Assembly: GCF_016545825.1 (NCBI RefSeq)
Contig: NC_052618.1
Span: 16,567,561 to 16,631,560 of the forward strand
Direction of reading: 5' to 3'
DNA: 64,000 bases
Source of the DNA: Eucalyptus grandis
Taxonomy: Eukaryota; Streptophyta; Magnoliopsida; Myrtales; Myrtaceae
The notes below the pieces were generated by a model. It saw nothing but the letters and a program-made list of their open reading frames with translations. It was not told the origin of the DNA and made no database searches. A program made the translations under genes and the position numbers. Positions 1-11,490 of the stretch are shown one piece after another (the stretch's first letter is position 1; each line of letters begins with the position of its first letter).

Positions 1-1050
1 ATGGGGAATAAAAATTGCTTCATTACTGCATCTTTCGTGAACACGTGGGAAAGTGGAAGTGAGCGGTAAGGCATGAGAATGAGTTGACAGTCAAGGGTAA
101 ATTGACACGTGCACTAAGCCTCGTATTTGGTAACTGTTGTTTGGACATAATATGGCAAGCATACTTACCTAATTTACTATTATATAGCAATTTAAAACGA
201 TAAAATTCCACCCATTACTACATACGTTCCAATTCCGACGTATTACCAAATGCAGTGATCTTCAAATCAATCGCTATTCGATTCACTTCAAGCAATTCCA
301 TTCCCTTCTAGTTATCTCATGCTTATGTAACAAATGGGCCAAAGAAAATTATTTTTCGAATTTTCCGACATTCATTTCCTGAAAAATGAACTAATCGCGA
401 AAACATTTTCCATCAGCAAAAAAGAGTTTTCTAAAATAGAGAAAATGTTTTCCACTTTTCAAGATTAAGAAAATATTTTTCTTACTTATCTTCTCTTATC
501 TCATATCTACGTTAACCTTTTCTTCTTGATTTCCTAAAAAATCGAATTTTCAATTATTTTTCTTTTCTTTTCTTATTTTTTCTTTTGAGCTAGAGACTCA
601 TTGGAATTTGGCAAGTCTTAAGCTTGCGTTTGGCTAGTTGCTGGCCATCACCGTGGTTGATCAAAGAAGAAGAATATAAAAAGAAAGAAAAAAATAAAAT
701 AATTTAAAAATTGATTTTAAGAAATAAAATAAAAATTATTGAAAAAGAGTGCGTGGGGAAAACATTTTCCTTACCGAACAACAGAAAATATTTTATAATT
801 TATTTTCAAATTTCAGCTACACACTACAAAATATGGTTACCTTCTTGAAAATTGGTTTTCTAAAAACAATTTTTAAAAAACACCACATTTTCTCAAAACG
901 AATAGAATCTTAATTGAAAAATGATTAGTTGACATAGCCTAGAGCTAGGCCTCTTTGTCCATTGGCAACTAGGAATGCAACCCCCAAGTGCCATTATTAT
1001 TATTATTTTGCCCCCGATTTCAATGCAAGTAGGCCTTCTATTTATTTTAG
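1..1050. other. AT-rich intergenic spacer
   Basis: No coding region, RNA gene or clear repeat boundary is visible. The stretch is AT-rich, with homopolymer runs and only short chance ORFs. Confidence 0.6.
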
Positions 1051-1815
1051 GAAAATTCCAAAAAGGTACTCTAAGTGCTCCCATTTTATTAAATAAGAGT
1101 TCAAAATAAACCTTATTTCAAATAAGCACTTTGAAGTGTCATCACTTTATTAAATAAGTGATTTAAGTGAATTTTGTTTTAAATAAGAGCCCAAATGACT
1201 ATGCTTATTTTAAATAAGAGTCTCAAGTAATTATATTTGTTTCAACTAAGGCTTTCTTCTTCTTCTTTTTCCCTCTTCCTTTTTTTTCTTTTTTCTCTCC
1301 TTTTTTCTGGTTCTTCTTCTTCCTCTTCACCAGTGGCCGAAGGGTTGGCGAGGGTCACCCTCACCCAATTCGGTGAGTGCCACCCATGTCGGCCACAGGT
1401 GAGGAACAGCCTCACCTAGGTGAGGCCACCCTTGCCCCTGGGGGAGGCCGCCCCTTGCGGCCATTTGCAAGAGCTCGACGACCTCATCAGACATAGGCAA
1501 AGGTGGCCTCACTCACAACCGGCGAGGGCTTGCAAGGCCTTGTTAGCCATTCCTAACAGCTAGCAAGATCATTAACCGCTTGCAAAGAAAAAAAAGAAAA
1601 AAGAAAAGAAAATTTGGATGAGAACTTCTTGACCAATTGAAAAATTTAGTCGGTCAACAACCGCCGAAGTCATACCATTATTTGCAATAACAATGGCTAC
1701 ATCATGCCCTTACTTAAAACAACCAAAGCCACTTTAAGTCCCTATTGAAAATAAGGTCTATTTCGGGTATTTATTTGAAAAATGAGACACTTCAAAATCT
1801 TTTTTGAAATTTTTA
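1051..1815. mobile_element. Long-inverted-repeat (fold-back/MITE-like) element, candidate
   Basis: The first roughly 100 bases (from AAAATTCCAAAAAGGTAC) match the reverse complement of the last roughly 100 bases, including the shared pieces AAATAA, ACCTTATTT and a run ending in GAAGTG. The match is imperfect. The middle (1320-1560) is GC-rich and contains an exact 18-base palindrome at 1409-1426. There is no transposase ORF. Similar TTTATTTTAGG strings lie outside both ends, but low complexity makes the target-site duplication uncertain. Confidence 0.5.
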
Positions 1816-1867
1816 TTTTATTTTATTTTAGGTTGCAATTCTTGCCCGTAGACTGAACTAAAATATA

Positions 1868-1893
1868 CTCTCTCTCTCTCTCTCTCTCTCTCC
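1868..1893 (+). repeat. (CT)n microsatellite
   Basis: About 13 CT units, just upstream of the start of the resistance-gene duplication unit. It is absent upstream of copy C. Confidence 0.9.
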
Positions 1894-2328
1894 GCTTAAA
1901 AGCCGCTTGATCAAATATTATTTATCTCGAGCAAATGCACCTTGAATCAAAAGGGGGAAATGACTTCGCATTTCTTCAGAAGTCTTCCAAACGCAAGTGC
2001 CAATGTCGACATTTGCATCAAGATTTCTAACGTTTCTGTTTCAAAACGTTACTGCGATTTTTCTTTCCGTATTTCATTAAAAAAAAAGAAAAAAAAAGCC
2101 ACACGATGCATCACGTTGACCCATCATCGGCCGATGCAGGCCGATCAGCAGGCGCTGTCCATGTCCCGACCTCATCGTCATAAGCGACTAATGTAAACCA
2201 AGCGATCGACCATCGATCTTCGAAGGAGAAGACTTCACAGATTGGCGCTTCTTCCGTTGGCGATCGTCTTCACTTCCTCTCCAATCGCTTCCGGCTTCTC
2301 CAGACTCCAGGCACTCTGAAAATTCCTC

Positions 2329-5300
2329 ATGGCGACGGCGCTTATCGGCGGAGCATTTCTCTCGGCTTTCCTCCAGGTGCTCTTCGACCGGATGGCCTCC
2401 CGCGAGGTCGTCGACTTCTTCCGGTCGCGCAAGCTCGGCAAGGGGAGGCTGCTGCAGAAGCTGGAGGTCGCCCTCCTGTCCGCGAACGCTGTGCTGGACG
2501 ACGCGGAGGAGAAGCAGATGACCAACGACTCCGTCAGGAAGTGGCTCGACGAGCTCAAGGACGCCGTGTACGACGCCGACGACCTGTTCGACGAGATCGC
2601 CGCCGAGGATCTGGAGCGAGAAGCCGGGTTCGAGCCTCGGGCCCTCGCTTGTAAGGTCTGCAGCTTCGCTTCGGACGCTTGTGCGAGTGGACTAGGGGAT
2701 AAGTTAGAGAAGGTTCTGGAGAGATTGGAGAGCGTGGTGAAGCAGAGAGAAGTGCTGGGCCTAAGGGAAGGTATTCGCGAGAGGACGCCTAGAGCTTTGC
2801 CGACCACTTCGTTGGTCGAGGAATCGGGAGTTTTCGGGAGGGAGAAGGACAGGGAGGCGGTGATCGGGTTGCTCTTGTCGGATCGGGGTGAAAAGAACAC
2901 CAGCGTGATGGCCATAGTTGGGATGGGTGGTGTTGGTAAGACCACGCTGTCCCAGCTCGTGTTCAACGATCGTGCGGTGAAGGGAGTTTCGAGTTGAGGT
3001 CGTGGGTTTGCGTGTCCCACCAATTCGACATCTGCAAGCTGACGGCGACGGCTCTCGAGGAATTCTCCTTTCCAAGAAGGAGACGGAAAATCTCAACCAG
3101 CTTCAGCTCCAACTGAAGAACTTCTTGACAGGGAAGAAATTCCTATTGCTGTTGGATGATGTTTGGAATGAGGACTCAAATATTTGGAATGCGTTCCTAG
3201 TTCCTTTTAGCTATGGAGCAAGAGGCAGCAAAATCATCGTGACAACAAGAAATGAGGGCGTCGCATTGGTTGCTCGTGCCTTCTCGACATACTATTTACA
3301 GAAGTTACAAGACAAGGAATGTTGGGACTTGTTCGCACAACATGCATTTGAAGAGCATAACTTCGAGGCGCGCATGAGACTTGAAGATATTGGGCAAAGA
3401 ATTGTTAAGAGATGTGATGGATTGCCTCTTGCACTGAAGACTATAGGTAGCTTGTTACGCTATGAGTCTGATATCAGGAAGTGGGAAATAATTGCAGAGA
3501 GTGATATTTGGGATTTGGCACCTGGAAAGAATGAAATTCTCCCTGCGTTGTTGTTAAGTTATCATTACCTTCCTCCACAACTGAAACAATGTTTTGCCTA
3601 CTGTTCAATCTTCCCAAAGGATTGTAGATATGAGAAGGACCAACTGATCTTACTTTGGATTGCTGAGGGCTTGATAAAACAACCTAAGGACAGCAGGACA
3701 TTAGAGGAAGTAGGTGATCAGTGCTTCTGTGATCTAGTGTCTAGATCTTTGCTTCATAGAGTAAGCAACGTTGAATCAAGTTTCTGGATGCATGAACTGG
3801 TCAATGACTTAGCAAGATATGTAGCTGGTCGATCTTTTATAGCTTGGACGGAGTCAATTCCCACCAGGTGTCCTCAAGCACTCGCCATTTGTCATTTGTA
3901 AGAACTCGATATGATGTCGCTTCTAGATTCAGAGTGTTAGCCGGGGCAATGAATTTGCGTACTTTCCTGCCACTAAACGTGGATCACGTGACATCTAACG
4001 AGTACTTTTTCTTGACCGATGAGGTACTGCATGTTCTGTTGCCGACCCTGAGTTGGTTAAGGGTGCTATCTTTGTCTCATTATCAGAAACTCTCTATGTT
4101 GCCCAGTTCAGTTGGATGTTTGAAGCATCTGCGCTATTTGAATCTCTCTTATAATAGAAGTCTAAGTAGATTGCCTGATTCAATTACTGCTCTATACAAC
4201 TTGCAAACCTTAATTCTTGCTTACTGTCAGTCTCTCATTGAGTTACCAAGAAACATGGGTAGCCTAACCTGTCTGCGTCATCTTGATTTAAGGGGGACAT
4301 TCCTGAAGAGAATGCCGTTGGGGATGAGCAGACTGAAGAATTTGCAGACATTAACTAATTTCGTGGTGGCTGAAAACGGTGGGACCAGGGTTAGGGAACT
4401 AGGGGAGCTTGGGAATCTTATGGGTACACTCTCCATACAAGGTTTGCAGAATGTTGATAGTTACCGAGATGCAGAGATAGTCGATTTGCAGGGAAAAAGG
4501 TACTTGAAAAAGTTACTGCTGGAATGGGGTTCTGATAACAATATTATGCAGCAAAATTGCTTAAATGTATTGGACAAGCTGCAACCTCATTGGAACTTGA
4601 CAGAGCTTATCATTATATCCTATAGTGGTAAGTCATTCTCTGATTGGCTGGGACATGGTTCATTCTCTAATATGTCAGTCATGCGTCTTGAATCTTGCAA
4701 GCACTGTGTGTCATTGCCTCCTTTAGGACAGCTACCATCTCTGGAGAAGTTGATAATCAAAGGATTTGATGGAGTTACAAGTGTGGGTACTGAATTCAAT
4801 GGTAGTAACTGTATACCTTTTCAGTCACTTAAGTACTTGGAATTTGTTGACATGTGCAGCTGGAAAGAGTGGGCTTCTTTTGCAATAGAGACAGGTGGTC
4901 TTGCCTTTGCACATGCTTTGTATTAGAAATTGCCTTGAGTTGAGTGGAGGCTTGCCCAGCCATCTCCCTTCTCTATCAGCCTTGTCCATTGAAAAGTGTC
5001 CACAGCTAACGTCTTCTCTACCATTTGCACCACTTCTTCGTAAGATCAATTTGGATGATTGTGGAAAGGTTTTTGGAGTTGAGCCTCTCCTAAATGGCAC
5101 TGAGTTACAAGATATGGAAATCAAGAATCTTTCAACCCTTCCCTTGAGGTTTCTTCCTCCTACCATGACAAGACTCAATCTTGAAGACAACCATGAAATA
5201 GAGTTGCCAATACACGATGCCATGAATCTCTCCAATATCTAAACTTGAAGCAGAGCTGCGATTCACTTATATCCTTTCCTCTCGGAAATTTTCCCTCACT

Positions 5301-6152
5301 TAAGAATATTCAGTTAGTGGAGATTCAAAAATTGGAACATCTTTCAAATTCAGACAGTTCTCCACTTCTTCTCCATTCGATGAACATTAGTGATTGCCCT
5401 GAATTTAGATCTTTCCCTGCGGAAGGATTGGTTGCCCCACGCCTCACTTCATTAGAGTTGAATGACTGTCATCATCTAAAGTATCCGCTTAAAACATGCA
5501 GGCTCTCCTTCCTTCGCTTCGGTCACCGAAAATATCCTCATGTCCACAACTCGAGTCATTTCCGAGCGGGGTTTGCCCTCCAAGTTGGTTGCGCTTTCAC
5601 TCTCTAATTGTGACAAGCTCATCACTCGGCCGCAAGGATTGGGGTCTTCAATCACCGTGCTCTCTTAAAACTTTTGTCATTGAGCAGGAGAAAAATATAG
5701 AGTCATTTCCTGAGATAGGGCTTCTGCCAAGCTCTCTTACCTCTCTGTATATCTTTAATTTTGAGAATCTGACATCCCTGAACTCCAAAGGGCTTCATAG
5801 CCTGAGCTCCCTTGAAAAATTGTTCATTGGCGAATGTCCTAAGCTCCATTCCTTCCCAAAAGAGGAACAGATTCTGCCTGCTTCTCTTACCACTCTGTTG
5901 ATTTATGATATGGATCTAAAATCACTGGACAACTTAGGGCTCCACCACCTCACTTGTCTCAAAACCTTTCACATAATTGACTGTCGAAGTCTTCGATCCA
6001 TGCCAGCAGAGGGCTTGTCATCCTCCCTTTCCAATCTATTTATCTATGGGTGTCCTTTTCTGGAGAAAAGATGCCAACGCAAGAAAGGGAAAGATTGGCC
6101 CCTAGTTTCTTACATTCGCTGCATCGTGATTGAAGATGTGCTCATCACATGA
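2329..6152 (+). pseudogene. CC-NB-LRR disease-resistance gene (RPP13-like), copy A, multiply frameshifted
   Basis: Intracellular immune receptor of the coiled-coil NB-LRR class. The start (MATALIGGAFLSAFLQ) is followed by a CC domain with a DDLFDE motif, and by the P-loop GMGGVGKTT at about 2920-2950. After two shifts come kinase-2 (LLLLDDVWNE), GSKIIVTTRNE, GLPLALKTIG, CFAYCSIFPKDC, and an MHD-type site reading MHELVNDLA where copies B and C read MHDLVNDLA. LRRs follow to 6152. Compared with copies B and C, the reading frame breaks near 2981 (-1), 3070 (-4), 3838 (-1), 4914 (-8), 5215 (-1), 5488 (-1) and 5562 (-1), with a compensating +1 near 5629. There is no intron signal at these points. 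The 5' part up to about 3 kb is GC-rich and the rest AT-rich. It is a pseudogene as written; some one-base losses could be sequencing error. Confidence 0.9.
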
Positions 6153-9100
6153 TTGAATATCTTGCTTTACAAGCCCTGCATTTACCAAGATCTCACTAGG
6201 GTATCTCTCTTGACCCTACACTTAGTAAGCCATTTATTTATTCACAACATGCTTCAGTCGCACTGTGGTCAAGCAGTACCATCTGGCTGTATTTGCCGCA
6301 AGCCACTCTGGTAACACTCCACAATGGAGATTATTTGTAGTTTCACCAGCTTTCCATTCTTGTTCCTACTATCGGGCAGCATGATTTGTTTATTGGTTGC
6401 CGAGTTATTTAGCTGGATCATCTGTTTTTCATTTGTTTATTGGTTGCCTAGTTATTTAGCTGGATCATCTGCTTTTCCCCTTCTCCATTCTCTCTATATA
6501 AATCACACTCCCATACTTCAGCTGAGCATCTGTCACGGTCTTTATACTCTCAACTGGAAATGATAATTCCATTGTTACTTTTTGTCATCATCAAGTTATT
6601 TCAGCTTTAAGATCTCACTCATATCACGATTGTCAACACCTACAAATGCCAACTCATGGAACTGTTTGTGCATTGCTAACTAATGTAAATAGAGCAAAGA
6701 GATTCGTGGCCATATGAAGAAGGCCTAGCCTTGATTAGGCTATCCAGATGAAATTATTTTTTCACAAACCCTGTGGCACATCCTCAAGTTATAGAGAGAG
6801 TAAATTTGCTCTTATTGACAGATGCTTTCTGTTGTCTAAAGCCTTATAATATTGCAAGGGAGACATAAATTCTTAAGGACAGGCATGACTCATGACTGAC
6901 CTCTGTTCCACTTGCCAGAACAGTGTGGTATCGTGGGTGTAGTATATTTCTGTTTGCTTTGTATTTTTATTTGTCCATTTCAGCTTAACATCACTCTAAT
7001 GTTGTACAGTTTAACAATTTCCCTGCCTACACGTGGAATTCTGATCCATAGAATGTGAAAATTGAACAGTTTAATAGATGCAAGTGACCCGGCATTTTGT
7101 AGTGGCATATCCACTTTTATCACTAATTATATCACGACATCAACTAAATCCAAACTGAAGGACTAAAAATGCAATTCGATCAAAATATATGGACCTATTG
7201 TAACTTACCCTATTTTGAGAGAATATCGTTACTTTCGAGGGAACTTAAGCGGTTTTATGTGCACTAACTGTTGAGGAGCTTTTGTGGATGGAGATAAAGC
7301 TGGAAATGTGTTGCTAGCTTTTAGCTTGATTTGAGTATCCTTTAGTTGTTGATACTTGTCTTTCAATAATCGCAAGTGGAGTGCTTCTAGATGGGGCTAG
7401 ACTAACTATTGTTCCAAAAATACATGATGCATACATGGTTAGTGAGATGTACGTATAAGTTATGTTAGAAAAAGTCCAATGAAGTGGGATTGTTATGGTG
7501 TGAAATAGTTAATATCTTAGTTGGCCAAAAATTCATTACATTAAGTTTTTGAGTAAAAGTGGTCTAATTGGATATGTTAAAAGGCTTGAACTTTAGCTCT
7601 CCCTTGGCTTATGCTATATGCTCCCAAGCCGATTGTTGATTGGTGGCAACGTGTTAGTATACTTGGATTAAGGGGGAAGTATACTTAACATTGAGCTCAC
7701 ACGTAAGAGGAGATAATAATTGATGTGATATGAAGTAGTTAATATATCCTAGTTGACTCATGATTCATAGATTTAAGCTTTTTGAGCATATGTTGGTCCA
7801 ACTATATTTGTTGACAGGTCGAACTTGGGCTCTCTCTTGACGATCTCCTATGTAGTGATAGTGGGTTTCTACTAAGCGTTACCTATAGTGGATGTCGGAT
7901 GCAGCTTTGGATGGACCTATTCTTCTCCCACAATATCGAGATAGTTTTAGTAACAGGGTTGTGGTGAGGAAAAAAAAATGGTGCTAAGTCTTCACAAGAC
8001 AAGTGGATTATGAGGATCGGGAGCAGCATTGGCAATGAGATGGTGGAAATCGGCAAGGAAAGCAAATCCATTTTTCATGCGGTCAGTAAGCCAAGTTATC
8101 GACTCCTGAAAACGAAAGAATCAAGGTCAATTTAGAAGTTTCGAAATTTCATTGTTGGTTTGCAGCTTGCAAGAAATTGTTTCTCAATGAGCGCAAGTGC
8201 AAGAGAGGCACTCCAATGCGATTGCAACGTTTAGTGTAACAGAGCGACACACCATGTGAGAAGTACTCGCCTAATGGTTTGGCTGAATTGTCGCTTTTGC
8301 AAGCTGATACTTGTAGTGAAGAAACAACAAATCATTCAAGGTGAAACGGAGCCAACGCATGATCTGTAGTTGTCCATCCCAGGTGTTCAATGTTGTAGCA
8401 TTGGAAGAAAGCATCATATCTGAAACTGATGATGGGCATCAGATGAGTGGGTTATGGAGAGATTGTTTGATACAGCTTTTCGATGGTAGCTGCGATCGTA
8501 AAACTGGATGCTTCTGCTTTCGCAAGGTAACATCTCAAAGCTATCATTTGGAACCATGAAGCTGTCCCGTCTAGCTTTTAGCTGCTATGTGTTACCAAAT
8601 GGTTGCAACTATGATTATACCAAACGGGCCTAAGTTGAGCTTCATAGCCTATACAGGATCGGGAGGGATTGGAGAATTGTGTCAGTGATACTTCTCTCTC
8701 TTCGGTTGAGTGATTCATCTCTTCTTCAAAGGACCTCTAATTCTCTAGGGGCAGACTTAAGCAAAGAGCGGAATTGACTCCTGCATGCAAGCGTGTACCA
8801 GTTTCGTGCATGCAAGCGTGTACCAGTTTCGTGCTATAGGAGGGTATAACATATGCTGGATAAGTGAAATTTGGGATCATGTACAAGTCTCACTTATTTA
8901 TCATGTTCGAGGTGGAAGTCGTCATATGTACATCAAAAGTGGCTGTGTATGTATATATAAGGACATCATTCTGATTTGTATGTATCACATAATTGAGAAA
9001 GATGAATCAAATAACCTTCATTCCAACTTCAAAATCTGTAAAGCCGTCATTTCTCAATATGGAGAAATAGTCCAGAAACCTTGTAGCTACGCATTATAGA

Positions 9101-9690
9101 CAGTTATTTTGAAATGATGTGGTGTATTATGCTAATCAACACTGGCACAACTAGCAGTGGATGCTGATGCTGATTTAACTCCCACAAATTCGCTGAATGA
9201 GAAGGCGAGTTAAAGCATCTAAGACACAGAAAAACTACCTAGCTTGCTAAATGATTTGGACATATAGAACAACAAGAATTGTGATCGTCATATCACTAAC
9301 GTTCATCTAACCAAAATAACAACAGCAACTTGGATGGATGCGGATCGGGAAAAAAAGACCTACTGCGAGACAAGATACAGGGCACAAGTCATATCTTGCA
9401 ACATAATATCTTCGGAGCAGTTAAAAAATAGCATCTCCTGGTCCTAACTTGCCCAACTGAGGAACAGCATAGCACGAACACTAGGCTAGACGTGTGCCCA
9501 AGGAATGAAGTCGTGCATGATTGTGCCACAAACAGAGCACAACAAGAAAACCACCTAATGATCCAACGGAACCTCAAAAACAAAGAAGGTTATGAGTATG
9601 TACAATCATGAGGTGAACTCCTATCGGATTGTTCAAAAACGTCCCTCTTGCTCGATACAGTTTTATAGTTTACCGTATCACTTGATGAAC
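6153..9690. other. 3' flank of copy A, non-coding
   Basis: No convincing gene. The block is conserved with 32203-36540 downstream of copy B, which explains matching short ORFs in both (for example 8341-8559 and 34366-34632). Both strands of those ORFs were read and no family was recognised, so they are treated as shared ancestry rather than coding constraint. Confidence 0.6.
8783..8832 (+). repeat. 25-bp exact tandem duplication
   Basis: Two exact adjacent copies of a unit that starts GCATGCAAGCGTG. The corresponding place in the copy B flank (about 34848) has a single copy, so the doubling occurred in copy A after the segmental duplication. Confidence 0.9.
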
Positions 9691-10099
9691 AGCAATTTAC
9701 AAACCAATCTGTATACCCTAGGTCCCCAGCATTACCGTGGAAGAAATGAAGAAATCGTATCCTGGCCCTAGCATGAAAAACTGAGAAATCCATATCCTAC
9801 TGAAAGAAGCACGGGGATACAGCATAGCAACATGTCTTTGTCCACAAACTGCTAAAATAGGTTTGTTACAACCATTCATCATCATGCAAATTTCACAAGC
9901 TAATGAGGGTGAAAAACGACACCCCCTTGTACAAAAAAGAGAGCCAATCCAGTCAACAGACACGAAACTGACATATTACCACTGCCAACAAGATGAAGTA
10001 AGAACATCAGAGACATCGGACAATATTCACATCAAACACAGAGGTAAAGAGACTAAAATCCAAAGCGCTAGTTCCACATTTGCAACAGCAATCGATACA
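9691..10099 (-). other. Presumed 3' UTR and terminator region of the bZIP gene
   Basis: Lies directly downstream of the bZIP stop codon on the minus strand. No other coding signal was seen. The duplicated block ends at its far edge near 9690. Confidence 0.45.
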
Positions 10100-10573
10100 T
10101 CAGCACTCAAACAGGTCTGCGGACGCTATTATGGGTTGTATCGGACATGGGATCTGCCAGGGCTTCATCAACGGGTCGGGTATCTCGGGAATATCAATCA
10201 CCAGCCCACTGACCACCTCCACGATCTCGAGTACCGAGTTCAGGGACCGGAGCCTCTCGGTAAGCTCCATGGCCTGGGCCCTGAGGACATTGTTTGCCAA
10301 CTCGACCTCGGCATACTTCTGCGCAGCAGCATTGATACTCACCGCGAGCTGAGCGTTAGCCTGCTGCAGTTGCCCCACTTCTCCAACCAAATCCCCCAGC
10401 TGCTTCTGCCTCCTCATCCGGGAGCGCCTGGCGGATTCCCTGTTGGACTCCATCCTCTTCCTCTTCCTTTCATCATCGGCCACCCCACCGAGCCTCGGGT
10501 CGCCATCGGATCCCGAGCTCGCCTGACGCCGAACCGAACCCATTTTCGAGGGCCTTTCCACGCGATCAATCAA
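10100..10573 (-). CDS. bZIP53: Group S1 bZIP transcription factor, bZIP53-like
   Basis: Nuclear DNA-binding protein of 157 residues, encoded without introns, as is usual for S1 bZIPs (about 145-170 residues). The basic region around residues 26-46 contains [15 protein letters not shown] with the invariant Asn34-x7-Arg42. A leucine zipper follows (about 49-95). The C-terminus reads [17 protein letters not shown] then [13 protein letters not shown], which closely matches the bZIP53 branch. S1 factors bind ACGT elements, usually as heterodimers with group C bZIPs. They control amino-acid metabolism, seed maturation and low-energy responses. The start ATG gives the typical MGS N-terminus. The leader on the same strand carries a conserved sucrose-control uORF, so translation is expected to fall when sucrose is high. 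The ORF is intact, unlike most of its neighbours. Confidence 0.95.
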   Translation of the reverse strand: MIDRVERPSKMGSVRRQASSGSDGDPRLGGVADDERKRKRMESNRESARRSRMRRQKQLGDLVGEVGQLQQANAQLAVSINAAAQKYAEVELANNVLRAQAMELTERLRSLNSVLEIVEVVSGLVIDIPEIPDPLMKPWQIPCPIQPIIASADLFEC

Positions 10574-10686
10574 TCACTCGATTCAGAAAACGACCGATCA
10601 AAGGGTCTCCGCGTGCCGGGAGTTATTTCGCTTTTGCTTCTCAGACAACGAATTCCGATGGAATCAAAGTGAGGCACGAATCGCGA

Positions 10687-10716
10687 TCAATCGGAGAGAG
10701 AGAGACGGGCGTTCAT
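10687..10716 (-). CDS. uORF 3 in the bZIP leader (9 residues)
   Basis: ATG at 10716, encoding MNARLSLSD and a stop. Its ATG overlaps the stop of uORF 2 in an ATGA arrangement, so a terminating ribosome sits on the next start. It ends 113 nt before the main start codon. It could only lower or pace re-initiation; no peptide function is inferred. Confidence 0.6.
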   Translation of the reverse strand: MNARLSLSD

Positions 10717-10799
10717 GAGAAGACGTAGAACCAGTAGAGGAACACCACCGAGAAGGAGTGGACGATCCGCACCCGGAACATGAGGATCGCGTAGTTCAT
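10713..10799 (-). CDS. Conserved sucrose-control peptide uORF (SC-peptide)
   Basis: A 28-residue uORF in the bZIP leader. Its C-terminal half reads SFSVVFLYWFYVFS before the stop. This is the SC-peptide consensus of S1 bZIP leaders (the bZIP11 family). In that family the nascent peptide stalls the ribosome when sucrose is high and stops translation of the main ORF (sucrose-induced repression of translation). The match lies at the C-terminus next to the stop, where stalling depends on it. An internal in-frame Met is at residue 7. The ATG context is weak (GAGTTATGA), which would allow leaky scanning. The sequence shows the peptide; its activity here is inferred from the family. Confidence 0.93.
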   Translation of the reverse strand: MNYAILMFRVRIVHSFSVVFLYWFYVFS

Positions 10800-10816
10800 A
10801 ACTCGGTTTCCCACAT
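10796..10816 (-). CDS. uORF 1 in the bZIP leader (6 residues)
   Basis: Encodes MWETEL. Its TGA overlaps the ATG of the sucrose-control uORF (ATGA), which couples the two short ORFs. It has no recognised conserved peptide. Confidence 0.6.
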   Translation of the reverse strand: MWETEL

Positions 10817-10825
10817 CTGAAAACC

Positions 10826-10834
10826 CTAGACCAT
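10826..10834 (-). CDS. Minimal two-codon uORF in the bZIP leader
   Basis: ATG-GTC-TAG, the first ATG of the inferred leader. With the three linked uORFs downstream it gives four in total, the same number reported for Arabidopsis bZIP11. It may be neutral. Confidence 0.4.
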   Translation of the reverse strand: MV

Positions 10835-11027
10835 CTACCACAAGCGCTCAACCAGTACCCTCCGATTCTCAGCCCAACGCAACGAAGGGGAAAACGAAAA
10901 CGGCGACAACGCAGCGGAAAGACAGCAGAGAGAGAGAGAGAGAAGGGGGACGTAAACTTAGGTGGCGGCGGCGGAACTCACGAACCAGAGAGAGGTCGAA
11001 GAAGGTTAAGAAAGGAGGGGAGGAGGG

Positions 11028-11037
11028 GTTTATATAG
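11028..11037 (-). promoter_or_regulatory. TATA box of the bZIP gene
   Basis: The minus strand reads TCTATATAAA, about 455 bases upstream of the main ATG. A start site about 30 bases further down gives a leader of roughly 420 nt holding all four uORFs, a length typical for S1 bZIPs. A CT-rich tract (10929-10943) lies in the leader. Confidence 0.7.
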
Positions 11038-11482
11038 AGGAGGCTCGCGGGCTTCGATTGGTCTGCCGGGAAAACGAATATTCCCAGAATCTTTTTTTTT
11101 TTTGGGTGTAATTTATTAGGACGGATTTTGCTTAGGCGTGTCCCGATTGCCCAATCACATTCGAAAGTGTAAGATTATATTTCTTTCTTTAATTAAAAAA
11201 ACTGAAATTACCTTTTTAACGAATCGATAAAAGAAGAAAATACACGAGATGCTTGAGGAATAAACAAATGTGAAAATTTATATCGGAGATGTGGAGGAAT
11301 CTAGAGATCCTCTTCTGATTTTATTTTGCCGGTGGTTTTTTTAATCTTTTTATTTATCGATGGACAACTAATATCTGACTTAATCTATTTATAAATCTCT
11401 TTCTTTACGCGACCGTGTAACCGTAATACGGGGGGAACAGATGTTCTTAAATTTAAATTGTTTTTGGTGGGGAGGGGAAGAA

Positions 11483-11490
11483 TGACGTCA
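11483..11490. promoter_or_regulatory. TGACGTCA palindrome (C-box/CRE) upstream of the bZIP gene
   Basis: Perfect 8-base palindrome with the ACGT core preferred by group C/S1 bZIP dimers, about 450 bases upstream of the TATA box. Autoregulation is possible but is inference only. Confidence 0.4.

Larger units (their letters stand above)
1906..9690 (+). repeat. Segmental duplication unit, copy A (resistance gene plus 3' flank)
   Basis: This 7.8 kb block is found again in pieces. Its 5' part (about 1906-3915) matches 36535-38515. Its 3' part (from about 3720) matches 19728-20445 and 30493-36540. Similarity runs through the non-coding 3' flank, so the duplication was of genomic DNA and not of mRNA. 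Confidence 0.85.

Noticed and set aside
2235..3023. 262-codon ORF antisense to resistance gene copy A (and a similar one at 36835-37659)
   Set aside because: It is the mirror of the GC-rich CC-NB coding strand; Ser/Arg-rich translation with no domain.
8341..8559. Conserved short ORF in the copy A flank with a match at 34366-34632
   Set aside because: Both lie in the segmental duplication, so similarity is expected without coding function. Frames are interrupted nearby and no domain was recognised.
9863..10672. 269-codon plus-strand ORF
   Set aside because: Antisense to the intact bZIP gene and its leader; no recognisable protein features.
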